A stretch of DNA of 40,162 nt from Deltaproteobacteria bacterium (GTDB lineage: Bacteria; Desulfobacterota; Deferrisomatia; Deferrisomatales; BM512), in assembly GCA_002869005.1 (NCBI GenBank), contig PKTU01000145.1, positions 43,571-83,732 of the forward strand, read 5' to 3'. The notes below the pieces were generated by a model. It ran no database searches. It had not been told where the DNA came from and saw nothing but the letters and a program-made list of their open reading frames with translations. Numbering within the stretch: the first letter of the stretch is position 1; the number at the start of each line of letters is the position of its first letter. This document shows positions 1 through 6,407 of this stretch, piece after piece. Made by a program: the position numbers and the translations under genes.

Positions 1-102
1 AGGGTAGATGAAGTCGTCGGGGGTAAGGTGCGTCTCTCGCACCATCCTCCTAAGGGTCTCGGTCCTGCGAAGCCTGCGTAGGCGTAATTCTGGAAATTGC
101 AT
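1..102 (-). CDS. hemB: porphobilinogen synthase (delta-aminolevulinic acid dehydratase), N-terminal part
   Basis: Partial gene running off the left edge; only the first 34 codons are present. The enzyme condenses two 5-aminolevulinate molecules to porphobilinogen, an early cytoplasmic step of heme, siroheme and cobalamin synthesis. The visible N-terminus reads [13 protein letters not shown], then [18 protein letters not shown], which is the characteristic HemB opening (Arg-rich stretch, then LRRMVRET and a DFIYP-type motif). The ATG at 102-100 is preceded by AGGAG at a good distance. It lies 27 nt downstream of the FixX-like gene on the same strand, so it is probably the last visible gene of the hemG-fixC-fixX-hemB run. 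The catalytic lysines and metal site lie outside the window. Identification rests on the N-terminus alone, but that region is distinctive. Confidence 0.85.
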   Translation of the reverse strand, partial: MQFPELRLRRLRRTETLRRMVRETHLTPDDFIYP

Positions 103-129
103 CTTCTCGCTCCTGATATAGCGCCCGGC

Positions 130-423
130 CTAGCCGTAGCGGTAACAGATCCCCGCGCCGCCCATCGGGTAGCGCCAGGAGATTATCCTCGAAGGGCAAA
201 CCGCGCGGCAGCCGCCGCATTCGAGGCAGTTTTCAAAGCTGACGATGACCCGTGAGGATTCATCGCTCCACGTGTACGTGCCTGCGGGGCAGATTGTAGT
301 GCATGGCCTGCCCTCGCATGTGAGGCACTTCTTTTCATCCGATATCTCAAGGTGGCTCTCCTTCGCCGTACGGTACTCGTTGGCGTAAAGGCGCTCCTCA
401 AGGGTGACTTTTTTCTCGCTCAT
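130..423 (-). CDS. fixX: FixX-like ferredoxin (ETF-quinone oxidoreductase Fe-S subunit)
   Basis: A 97-residue FixX-type ferredoxin, the iron-sulfur partner of FixC; together they correspond to the two halves of ETF:quinone oxidoreductase and pass electrons from flavoprotein to the quinone pool at the membrane. The sequence shows CLTCEGRPCTTICP near residue 35, CLECGGCRAVCP near residue 65, and the typical FixX ending with YP, GG and CYRYG. ATG at 423-421 is chosen because AAAGAG sits just upstream; a TTG directly before it is an alternative that adds one residue. It follows fixC by 35 nt and precedes hemB by 27 nt. No fixA or fixB (ETF subunits) is in the window, so the electron donor is not evident from context. 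The family call is strong; the partner is inferred. Confidence 0.85.
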   Translation of the reverse strand: MSEKKVTLEERLYANEYRTAKESHLEISDEKKCLTCEGRPCTTICPAGTYTWSDESSRVIVSFENCLECGGCRAVCPSRIISWRYPMGGAGICYRYG

Positions 424-458
424 CAAAACTCTTTCAATACCCCGCGTGGTTTATTCTA

Positions 459-1832
459 TCACCAGTTGCGGGAGAGATAGTCAATTACACCGTCGGTCTT
501 CCCGTAGCCCAGGATCCGCAGCGCGTTACGCATCTTCATCGCGGTCATCCCAAAGGGCAGTAACCCTATGCGCCGTTGGAAGAGGTCCCATAGCCGCCCC
601 TCCACAGCCGCGTCGTCGCCGCCGACCTCCAGGGAAGCCTCGGCGAGAGCGGCCAGCGCCGAAGGCCACGCCGCGAAGAGATGGGGGGAGGATTTGACGA
701 ACCCGGGCCAGTCGCGGTAGCGCTCCATGTTTTTTAGGACGAAGGATTCCTCAAGGCGCTTCTTGTACCCGCTTAAGGCTGAAGTCGTGAAATCTCCTCC
801 GGCCTTCGCCTCTATAACGGTCTCGCCAGCGAAGACGCCTGAGGCCATCGCGTAATTTGAGCCCTCATGCCGTGGTGAGGTGGATACAAGCCCCGCGGAG
901 TCGCCCACTAGCAGGAGGCCATCTTTAGCCAGGAGCGGAAGATTATTAAAGCCCGTCTCCGGTATGAGGTGCGCCCCATACTCGATAACCTCGCCCCCCT
1001 TGACCTTGAGCTTAACCGAGGGGTACGCCTTGAAGCGCCCAATCAACTCCTCCGGGGTGAGGCCGCTCGCTTTAAGCTCCTCCAGGTATACGACGACACC
1101 AACGGAGAGGGTGTCTCCGTTGGTATAGAGAAAGCCCGCCCCAGGCAGCCCGGCGGTAGCCTCGCCTATGAATTCAATGGCAACCCCGGCGTCGCCCTCG
1201 ACGCCGAAGCGCTCCTCGATGGTTTCACGGGAGAGTTTCAACGTCTCCTTGGCGGATATAGCCACCATCGATGAATCCAGCTGTGGCTTTAGCCCCTCCG
1301 CCTCGGCGATTAGGGAGTTGGCGCCCTCGGCGACTATGACAACAGGCGCGCTAAGGTCTCCCTCATCGGCCTCCTGCCCCTCGCCCACACGGCTCCGCAC
1401 TCCTATCACCTTGCCGTCGCCGTCCTTTAAAAGGGAGTCCACGACGACGCCGGAGATTATCTCGACCCCCTCCCTCTCCGCTTCGGCGGCGAACCACCTG
1501 TCGAACTTGGCGCGAAGAACAGTCCAGGAGTGATTGTTTGGCGGCGCATCCCACTTCGTAGTAGCAAAGGAGAAGGCTATCTCCGCCTCTCCAGAGAGCA
1601 CCGAGAGCCCCTTGCGTGAGATATAGCGCTCAAGCGGCGCGCCGCGTTCAAGAAAATCCGGCAGGAGCGAAGCGAGCACATTGGTGTAGAGGATGCCGCC
1701 CATAAGGGACTTGGAGCCGGGATAGGGTCCGCGCTCAAGGACCGCGACCTTAAGTCCGCCGCGCGCCATTGTCAGCGCCGCGCTGATGCCGGAGGGGCCC
1801 GCGCCAATTACGATGGCGTCAAAATCATACAT
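459..1832 (-). CDS. fixC: FixC-like FAD-dependent oxidoreductase (ETF-quinone oxidoreductase flavoprotein)
   Basis: A 457-residue flavoprotein of the FixC/ETF-QO family. It starts MYDFDAIVIGAGPSG, a Rossmann FAD site (GxGxxG at residues 10-15), followed by LERGPYPGSKSLMGG and LRAKFDRW, which are typical of FixC. Further on are GFLYTNGDTLSVGVV and LLVGDSAGLV, the second FAD-contacting region. The family moves electrons from electron-transferring flavoprotein to quinone, with FixX carrying the Fe-S cluster. Its ATG directly abuts the hemG stop codon (TAGATG), with GGAGGAG inside the end of hemG, so the two are almost certainly co-translated. Its position between a protoporphyrinogen oxidase and hemB suggests a role in disposing of electrons from heme synthesis, but that is inference; a general fatty-acid or amino-acid oxidation role is the alternative. 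Confidence 0.85.
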   Translation of the reverse strand: MYDFDAIVIGAGPSGISAALTMARGGLKVAVLERGPYPGSKSLMGGILYTNVLASLLPDFLERGAPLERYISRKGLSVLSGEAEIAFSFATTKWDAPPNNHSWTVLRAKFDRWFAAEAEREGVEIISGVVVDSLLKDGDGKVIGVRSRVGEGQEADEGDLSAPVVIVAEGANSLIAEAEGLKPQLDSSMVAISAKETLKLSRETIEERFGVEGDAGVAIEFIGEATAGLPGAGFLYTNGDTLSVGVVVYLEELKASGLTPEELIGRFKAYPSVKLKVKGGEVIEYGAHLIPETGFNNLPLLAKDGLLLVGDSAGLVSTSPRHEGSNYAMASGVFAGETVIEAKAGGDFTTSALSGYKKRLEESFVLKNMERYRDWPGFVKSSPHLFAAWPSALAALAEASLEVGGDDAAVEGRLWDLFQRRIGLLPFGMTAMKMRNALRILGYGKTDGVIDYLSRNW

Positions 1833-3236
1833 CTATGCTCCTCCGGTTTTTGCTAATTTTTCAGCGACCATCTGTCCGATGAGTTCGGCGCGCATGGTGC
1901 AATCGTTGATTCCTATGCCGTAGTAGGCGTTGCCGCCGAGGGTAACGCCGCCGAGCGCCGAAATCTCGCGTTCTATGACCTTGACCCGGTCAAGGTGACC
2001 GACGAGGTACTGCGGTATTGCTTTATCCCACCTTACGATCTTTACGAATTCAGGCTCTTTTGTGGCGCCCAGGGTCACCGCCATCTCGTCACGGCAAGCG
2101 GCCAGGAGCTCTTCCTCCGGAAGGGTTGCGAGCTCGGGGCTGCGCGCGCCACCCATCATCAGGGTAAAGAGCGCTTTGCCCTCGGGCGCGCGGTTCGGGA
2201 ATATCGAGCTGGACCAGAGCGAGCCCAGGATCTTCCTGCCCTCCTTCTTGGGTATTAGAAAGCCAAAGCCGTCTAGCGGATGCGGCACAGACCCCTTGTC
2301 GTAGCCTAAGCAGACAACCGCCATCTTGACATATGGGATATTTGACATGAGGCGCGAAGCTTCCTCGGAATGTGGGGCAAGGAGCTTTGACGCGGCATAA
2401 GCCGGTGTCGCCAGTACAACCTCGTCAGCTTCATATTCTCCGCCCTCTGTCGCGACGAGCCAGCCTGAACCGTTTCGCTCTAGGGCTCTCGCCTCTACGC
2501 CGGTCTTAACCCCCTCGCCCAGCTCTTTTGCCAGGAGCGTTGGGAGCACACCCGCGCCCTCTCCGTAGGACCAGAGGGTGCCGCCCGGGCCAGCCGACTG
2601 CGGCCCCTGCCGCCCCTGCGCCTTAGCCATCTTCTGCATCGCCAGCATCCCTTTGAGGAGGCCGCCGAACTGGTCCTCTATCATCTTGACCTTGGGGAAA
2701 CAGGCTATGACTGACATTACGGAGGGGTCCCCCGCGTAAATGCCCGCGCTCATCGGGTCGATCAGTTTGTCCAGCGCCTCCTCTCCAATCCTGCGGCGGA
2801 CAAACTCCGCTACGGTCTCGTCCTTGCCCGGCTCACCCTGAGGGAGGAAGAAGTCGGCGGCCAGGCGGAGCTTACCTCGAATCGAAAGCACCTCCGACAT
2901 GATAAAGGAGAGCGGGTCTTCCGGCAGCTTTTCAAGTTTGCCGTTTGTGAAGATAAAGCGCTTTCTTGCGTTGTCGTCGGATTTATATAGGAGGTTTTCT
3001 ATCCCCATCCGGCGAGTCAGCGCCATCGTCGATGGTTTATTGTCGAGAAAGCCGTTTGGGCCGGTCTCGCAGAGATAGCCATCCTCCCTGAGGGAGCGGA
3101 TCTTTCCGCCGGGCACATCGTCCTTCTCAAGGAGGGTGAGCTCAACTCCGATGCCCCTCTCAGCTGCGGCGTCTTTCACCGCCCTGGCGGCGCTTAGCCC
3201 AGAGAGCCCGCCCCCGATAACCACTACCTTCTTCAT
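1833..3236 (-). CDS. hemG: protoporphyrinogen oxidase (HemY/PgoX type)
   Basis: A 467-residue FAD enzyme that oxidises protoporphyrinogen IX (or coproporphyrinogen III) in late heme synthesis. It opens MKKVVVIGGGLSGLSAA (FAD dinucleotide-binding motif), followed by LLEKDDVPGGKIRS and CETGPNGFLDNKP, which match the HemY-type oxidases. The C-terminus has GGNAYYGIGINDC, the second FAD motif of the family. ATG at 3236 is chosen because it follows TTGGAGGG by about ten bases; a TTG inside that Shine-Dalgarno would extend it by six residues. It is the first gene of the hemG-fixC-fixX-hemB run. HemY-type enzymes normally use oxygen; an anaerobe needs another acceptor, which the neighbouring FixCX pair could provide (inference). 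A hairpin in its leader can compete for its Shine-Dalgarno. Confidence 0.88.
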   Translation of the reverse strand: MKKVVVIGGGLSGLSAARAVKDAAAERGIGVELTLLEKDDVPGGKIRSLREDGYLCETGPNGFLDNKPSTMALTRRMGIENLLYKSDDNARKRFIFTNGKLEKLPEDPLSFIMSEVLSIRGKLRLAADFFLPQGEPGKDETVAEFVRRRIGEEALDKLIDPMSAGIYAGDPSVMSVIACFPKVKMIEDQFGGLLKGMLAMQKMAKAQGRQGPQSAGPGGTLWSYGEGAGVLPTLLAKELGEGVKTGVEARALERNGSGWLVATEGGEYEADEVVLATPAYAASKLLAPHSEEASRLMSNIPYVKMAVVCLGYDKGSVPHPLDGFGFLIPKKEGRKILGSLWSSSIFPNRAPEGKALFTLMMGGARSPELATLPEEELLAACRDEMAVTLGATKEPEFVKIVRWDKAIPQYLVGHLDRVKVIEREISALGGVTLGGNAYYGIGINDCTMRAELIGQMVAEKLAKTGGA

Positions 3237-3296
3237 ACTATAAAGTCCCTCCAAGGGTCTGTTTAATCGCGGACGTTAAATGATACGCGTACCCCG

Positions 3297-3324
3297 TTGG
3301 AGGGTCAAGAAAAGTACCCTCCAA
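3297..3324 (-). promoter_or_regulatory. leader hairpin of hemG with alternative pairing to its Shine-Dalgarno
   Basis: Read on the hemG strand, the leader carries TTGGAGGGT, a ten-base loop, then ACCCTCCAA: a perfect 9-bp stem. About 41 bases further on, the hemG Shine-Dalgarno is CTTGGAGGG (3255-3247), so the ACCCTCCAA arm can pair with it over eight bases instead. The two pairings exclude each other, as in translational riboswitches and attenuators. No T-tract follows, so it is not an intrinsic terminator. What might shift the balance (ligand, protein, temperature) cannot be read from the sequence. Confidence 0.5.
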
Positions 3325-3353
3325 GAGCTGCCCGTCTCCTTGCGACGTTTCAC

Positions 3354-3437
3354 TGCTTTAGAAGTCTTATTCCCCATATTTTTTAGTGCTTTAGCATGAC
3401 TTCTTTATATGTATTTAATTCTTTGCCGGGCTAAAGC
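3354..3437. repeat. three TGCTTTAG/GCTAAAGC boxes upstream of the rightward promoter
   Basis: TGCTTTAG occurs at 3354-3361 and again at 3387-3394 within GCTTTAGC (3388-3395). Its exact inverse, GCTAAAGC, lies at 3430-3437, just before the -35 box at 3441. Spaced inverted copies next to a promoter are what a dimeric regulator's operators look like. Eight-base matches in AT-rich intergenic DNA can arise by chance, so this is a weak call. Confidence 0.3.
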
Positions 3438-3440
3438 GTT

Positions 3441-3469
3441 TTGAAAGAAACCCGATAAGTGTATATAAT
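3441..3469 (+). promoter_or_regulatory. sigma70-type promoter of the exported thioredoxin-fold gene
   Basis: TTGAAA at 3441-3446 and a perfect TATAAT at 3464-3469 are separated by exactly 17 bases. Transcription would start near 3476, leaving a leader of about 58 nt before the ATG at 3534. This is the best-formed promoter in the window. Confidence 0.7.
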
Positions 3470-3533
3470 GTGCGCTCGTGAAATTTATGGCGCGGCACCA
3501 AGGGAATAATCTGAACGTCTTGAAGGAGTTAAA

Positions 3534-4640
3534 ATGGCAACACCAAAGGAGTTCGCCAGGCGCACTTGTATAGCCGCCTTAGCGGCTTGCCTCACACTCT
3601 TCGCGGCAACTGCGGCTGTATCTTCGGAGGCTCACCCTGACCCTCTCCCGACATTTACAATGAACACCATGGGCGGGGAGCCTGTAAATATGGAGCTCCT
3701 CAGGAATTTTCCCGTTACGGTGGTGGTCTTTTTCGCCACATGGAGCCCCAAATCCGAGAAGGCGCTCACCGAGCTACAGAAAATAGCGGACAAATTTGAA
3801 GAGCAGGGTGTCGCTGTGGTAGGCGTGAACGCCGAAGCGGAAACGACCGACGCCAACTTCAAGACTACGCTCTCCCAATACCTTGAAAAAAACAAGGTGA
3901 CCTTCACCATACTCTCCGACGAGGGGCTTTCGACCTACCGCGCTTGGGAGATTAAGGCGATGCCCACAACTTTTGTACTCGACAATGAGTTGAAGGTTGT
4001 ACACGCCCTCGCGGGAGCGCCCACCGCTTACGGCGACGAGATAACCGAGCACATTGAAAAAAAGCTTGGCATCGAGCACGAAGAAGATAAGAGCAAAAAG
4101 CACGTAGAGGCCGCATCCAACCGCTACCGGCCGGAAAAACACGTAACCCTTCGCTTTGGCATGATAACACGGAGCGCAGAGCGTGGCCGCGTATCGCGCG
4201 CCCTGAAGGATATAGACGGCATTCTGGAGACCGAGGAGAAGTTCGCCGACTGCTTCGCATATAAAGGCGCCCTCTACGTCACCGACAAAAAGCAGGATGC
4301 CGAAAGCGAGAAAGCCGCGCGCGAGGCCTTCGCCCACGCCCTCACGCTCGACCCCACCCTGCCCCGCGCCCTCATCGGAGACGCCTGGTTCGCCATGAAG
4401 GACGGCGACTTCAAAAAGGGCATCGCTTCGGCAAACCTCGCCTTCGAGCAGACCGATTGGGGGATGATGGAGAAGCCCGAAGACCTTGAAGAGTTAACGA
4501 AAACATTCAAGGAGGCCTCCGAGAAGGACTCCCTCGACGACGCAGCAAAAGCCGCCCTTGAAGAGCCGCTCCACGACCTTCTACTGCTACACAAAAAGCG
4601 AAAAGTCGACCGCTCAAAGCTCAACATGGGAAGCGAGTAA
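3534..4640 (+). CDS. exported TlpA/thioredoxin-fold protein lacking the CxxC site, with TPR-like C-terminus
   Basis: A 368-residue protein with an N-terminal signal peptide (RR, then a long Ala/Leu core; likely cleavage after TAAVSS). An LAAC lipobox-like string at residues 16-19 is probably too early to be used. Residues about 35-170 are a TlpA/AhpC-type thioredoxin fold: VVVFFATW, a VVGVNAE strand, and the cis-proline loop AMPTTFVLD. The redox motif that should read WCxxC reads WSPKS, so both catalytic cysteines are serines and disulfide chemistry is not expected. Residues about 255-320 look like a TPR pair (AREAFAHALTLDPTLPRALIGDAWF). It has its own promoter and a terminator and is monocistronic. 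It may be a periplasmic binding or scaffold protein; function unknown. GAAGGAG precedes the ATG at 3534. Confidence 0.75.
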   Translation: MATPKEFARRTCIAALAACLTLFAATAAVSSEAHPDPLPTFTMNTMGGEPVNMELLRNFPVTVVVFFATWSPKSEKALTELQKIADKFEEQGVAVVGVNAEAETTDANFKTTLSQYLEKNKVTFTILSDEGLSTYRAWEIKAMPTTFVLDNELKVVHALAGAPTAYGDEITEHIEKKLGIEHEEDKSKKHVEAASNRYRPEKHVTLRFGMITRSAERGRVSRALKDIDGILETEEKFADCFAYKGALYVTDKKQDAESEKAAREAFAHALTLDPTLPRALIGDAWFAMKDGDFKKGIASANLAFEQTDWGMMEKPEDLEELTKTFKEASEKDSLDDAAKAALEEPLHDLLLLHKKRKVDRSKLNMGSE

Positions 4641-4661
4641 GGAGCGAAGACTACAAAAGAC

Positions 4662-4692
4662 AAGGGCCACCCGACAAGGGCGGCCCTTTTTT
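4662..4692 (+). terminator. intrinsic terminator after the thioredoxin-fold gene
   Basis: AAGGGCC at 4662-4668 pairs with GGCCCTT at 4682-4688; CCC and GGG extend the stem inward after one mismatch. The loop is GACAA, and the stem runs directly into six T residues. It lies 22 nt after the stop codon. It may also partly stop transcripts arriving from the opposite strand. Confidence 0.85.
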
Positions 4693-4735
4693 AATTACCT
4701 ATGCTGCCTACAGGGCCAACTCCTCTATAATTGCG

Positions 4736-5170
4736 TCAACCCTTGCCGGACTCCCTCAGCTCACGCTCAACCAGTTCACAGGCGGTGCGGACCAGCTTAG
4801 GGCAGAGAGTTTTGTTGAGTCCCGAGGCTATGGCACCCTCCATCGAGCCACCCAGAAGGGAGACGCAATTCACGTTTCCATGTATTGCCCTAAACTCCTC
4901 CGCTGCGGCATGAACCCGCGCGTAGGTCTTCTTCTTGGCTTCAACGTCTTCAGGCTCGGTCCTTCCATGGATTAGGCCGAAGAGGATTGTTGCCCCCGTC
5001 AGGGCGCCGCAAGCCAGCCCCTGCCCTCCGAGGCCGCCGCCGAGCCCGCAGGCAAGCTTCATCGCATTGTCATGGTCTATGCCAAAATCATCAGCAAACG
5101 CCGTAACTACAGACTCGGCGCAGTTGTATCCGTTTAGCTTGGCGAATACGGCCCGCTCGATACGCTCCAC
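4736..5170 (-). CDS. C_GCAxxG_C_C family protein (putative redox-active Cys protein)
   Basis: A 144-residue protein of the C_GCAxxG_C_C family, whose conserved cysteines suggest metal binding or a redox role; no activity is established that I can name. Cysteines lie at residues 17 (GYNCAES), 41 and 54 (ACGLGGGLGGQGLACGALTGA region), 102 (NVNCVSLLG), 123 and 131. The start chosen is GTG at 5170 because GGGAGG sits eight bases upstream and the protein then begins at VERIERAVFAKLNGYNC, as family members do. An ATG much further upstream would add 30 residues without family character. It stands alone on this strand and converges on the terminator at 4662-4692. The family is common in anaerobes. 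Confidence 0.8.
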   Translation of the reverse strand: MERIERAVFAKLNGYNCAESVVTAFADDFGIDHDNAMKLACGLGGGLGGQGLACGALTGATILFGLIHGRTEPEDVEAKKKTYARVHAAAEEFRAIHGNVNCVSLLGGSMEGAIASGLNKTLCPKLVRTACELVERELRESGKG

Positions 5171-5310
5171 AGAAATCACCTCCCATAATCGAAAGCAAGG
5201 AGTGGAATTCTCTCCCAAAACGCCGACATTTGCAAAATCAATAGGCAAGACAAAAAGCAATAAAGCGAAGTAATGACGAAATGGGGAAATAGCTAAAGGT
5301 GCCTTGTCCT

Positions 5311-5339
5311 TTGTAAATAGTCGCCAGAAGCCTTATTCT
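5311..5339 (+). promoter_or_regulatory. probable promoter of the YdcZ-type transporter, with a palindrome at the start point
   Basis: TTGTAA (5311-5316), a 17-base spacer and TATTCT (5334-5339) give four of six matches in each box. The 12-bp perfect palindrome CTTAAATTTAAG (5338-5349) overlaps the -10 and the expected start point and could be an operator. The transporter starts at 5378. Confidence 0.4.
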
Positions 5340-5377
5340 TAAATTTAAGACTACTATGGAAACAGGGAGTTTTGACT

Positions 5378-5824
5378 ATGAAGACCTTAACCCTCATGGC
5401 GATTGCACTGCTCGTGGGCGGTGTACTTCCCCTACAGAGCGCGATAAACTCCCGGCTGGGGCAAGTCCTGAGCCACCCGCTCCAAGCGTCCTTTATATCT
5501 TTTTTAGGGGGCACTATCGGCCTACTCGCGGTGCTCACCCTGATAAGGCCGGAGCTGCCCTCCCCAGCGCTTCTCCGCTCGCAGCCCTTGCACCTCTACA
5601 TCGGGGGGCTACTAGGCGCCGCCTACGTTACGATGGTCATAACCATCGCGCCGAGAATAGGCATCGCCAACACCCTCACCGCCTCCATCGCAGGGAGCAT
5701 CCTTGTGTCGGTAATCTTCGACCACTTCGGCCTCATGGGGATGCCGGTAAAGGAGTTAAACCTCCCTCGCATAGTCGGCTCCGCAGGGATGCTGGTAAGC
5801 CTCCTGCTCATACAAAGAGGGTAA
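5378..5824 (+). CDS. YdcZ/DUF606-type DMT family membrane protein
   Basis: A 148-residue, very hydrophobic protein with about five membrane segments, matching the DUF606 (YdcZ) branch of the drug/metabolite transporter superfamily. Typical features are the opening GGVLPLQSAINSRLG (family: polar residues after helix 1, including QSAINxxLG), FISFLGGTIGL in helix 2, and GAAYVTMVITIAPRIGIANTLTASIAGSILVSVIFDHFGL in helices 3-4. The substrate is unknown; single five-helix units of this family are thought to work as dimers. ATG at 5378 is preferred, with AGGGAG eight bases upstream; a TTG two codons earlier is possible. It is monocistronic, convergent with the next gene on the opposite strand 20 nt away. 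Confidence 0.75.
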   Translation: MKTLTLMAIALLVGGVLPLQSAINSRLGQVLSHPLQASFISFLGGTIGLLAVLTLIRPELPSPALLRSQPLHLYIGGLLGAAYVTMVITIAPRIGIANTLTASIAGSILVSVIFDHFGLMGMPVKELNLPRIVGSAGMLVSLLLIQRG

Positions 5825-5843
5825 CTGGATAACCGGCAACACC

Positions 5844-6407
5844 CTAATCGTGTTTGCGCTCATCCTCTTCACGAAGATATTCGTCAATCTTTTTGCCATC
5901 AATGTATAAGTCTTCTATCACGCCGACCCCATCCTTTAGCCGAACAGCGATATATGCGCCAAGCTCTTCCCTTCGCTGCCTTTTTCGATAAGCGCGCTCC
6001 GCTTGAGGCGCCCTCTTGTCGTTCATGTAAAACCGGGAGAAGGGTGGATCGATAGTCAGCGTATCGCCACTTGAGTAACGCACCCTGGCGCGCACTTTAG
6101 GTGCAGGGTCCTCTTTGAATGTGAGCCCCGCGAATGAGGAGTAACCATCCTCACCTTTAACAACGCTCACCCATATGCTTTCGCCCTTTCCATATACTTT
6201 TCCCTCTTCAACTTTCATCCTGAGGTTTTCCTGCGACAGCGCTACGTAACGCCCTCTGAATGGGTCGTAAGGGTCTATGGGGGCTGCTTTGAACAGATGG
6301 AGCTCTCCCGTTGCGAGGGCATCCTCAAGGGCGAAGATCTTCTTGCCGAGCGCGCCAATCTGTATAAGGGAAAAGAGTGCAATCGAGATGATAATCAGCC
6401 GTTTCAT
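5844..6407 (-). CDS. GDYXXLXY domain protein (membrane-anchored)
   Basis: A 187-residue protein of the GDYXXLXY family. A single N-terminal hydrophobic helix (LIIISIALFSLIQIGAL) is followed by an extracytoplasmic domain with the family signature around DPYDPFRGRYVALS, where GRYVALS takes the place of GDYxxLxY. A later stretch, AYIAVRLKDGVGVIEDLYIDGKKI, is also typical. Function is unknown; the family is usually found next to DUF2157 membrane proteins, as here. ATG at 6407 overlaps the DUF2157 stop by one base (TGATG), indicating translational coupling; a GTG one codon earlier is an alternative start. The two proteins probably act together in the membrane. Confidence 0.75.
   Translation of the reverse strand: MKRLIIISIALFSLIQIGALGKKIFALEDALATGELHLFKAAPIDPYDPFRGRYVALSQENLRMKVEEGKVYGKGESIWVSVVKGEDGYSSFAGLTFKEDPAPKVRARVRYSSGDTLTIDPPFSRFYMNDKRAPQAERAYRKRQRREELGAYIAVRLKDGVGVIEDLYIDGKKIDEYLREEDERKHD

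Noticed and set aside
3774-4337. 187-codon minus-strand frame opposite the thioredoxin-fold gene
   Set aside because: The plus strand has a promoter, Shine-Dalgarno, signal peptide and terminator; the minus frame has none.
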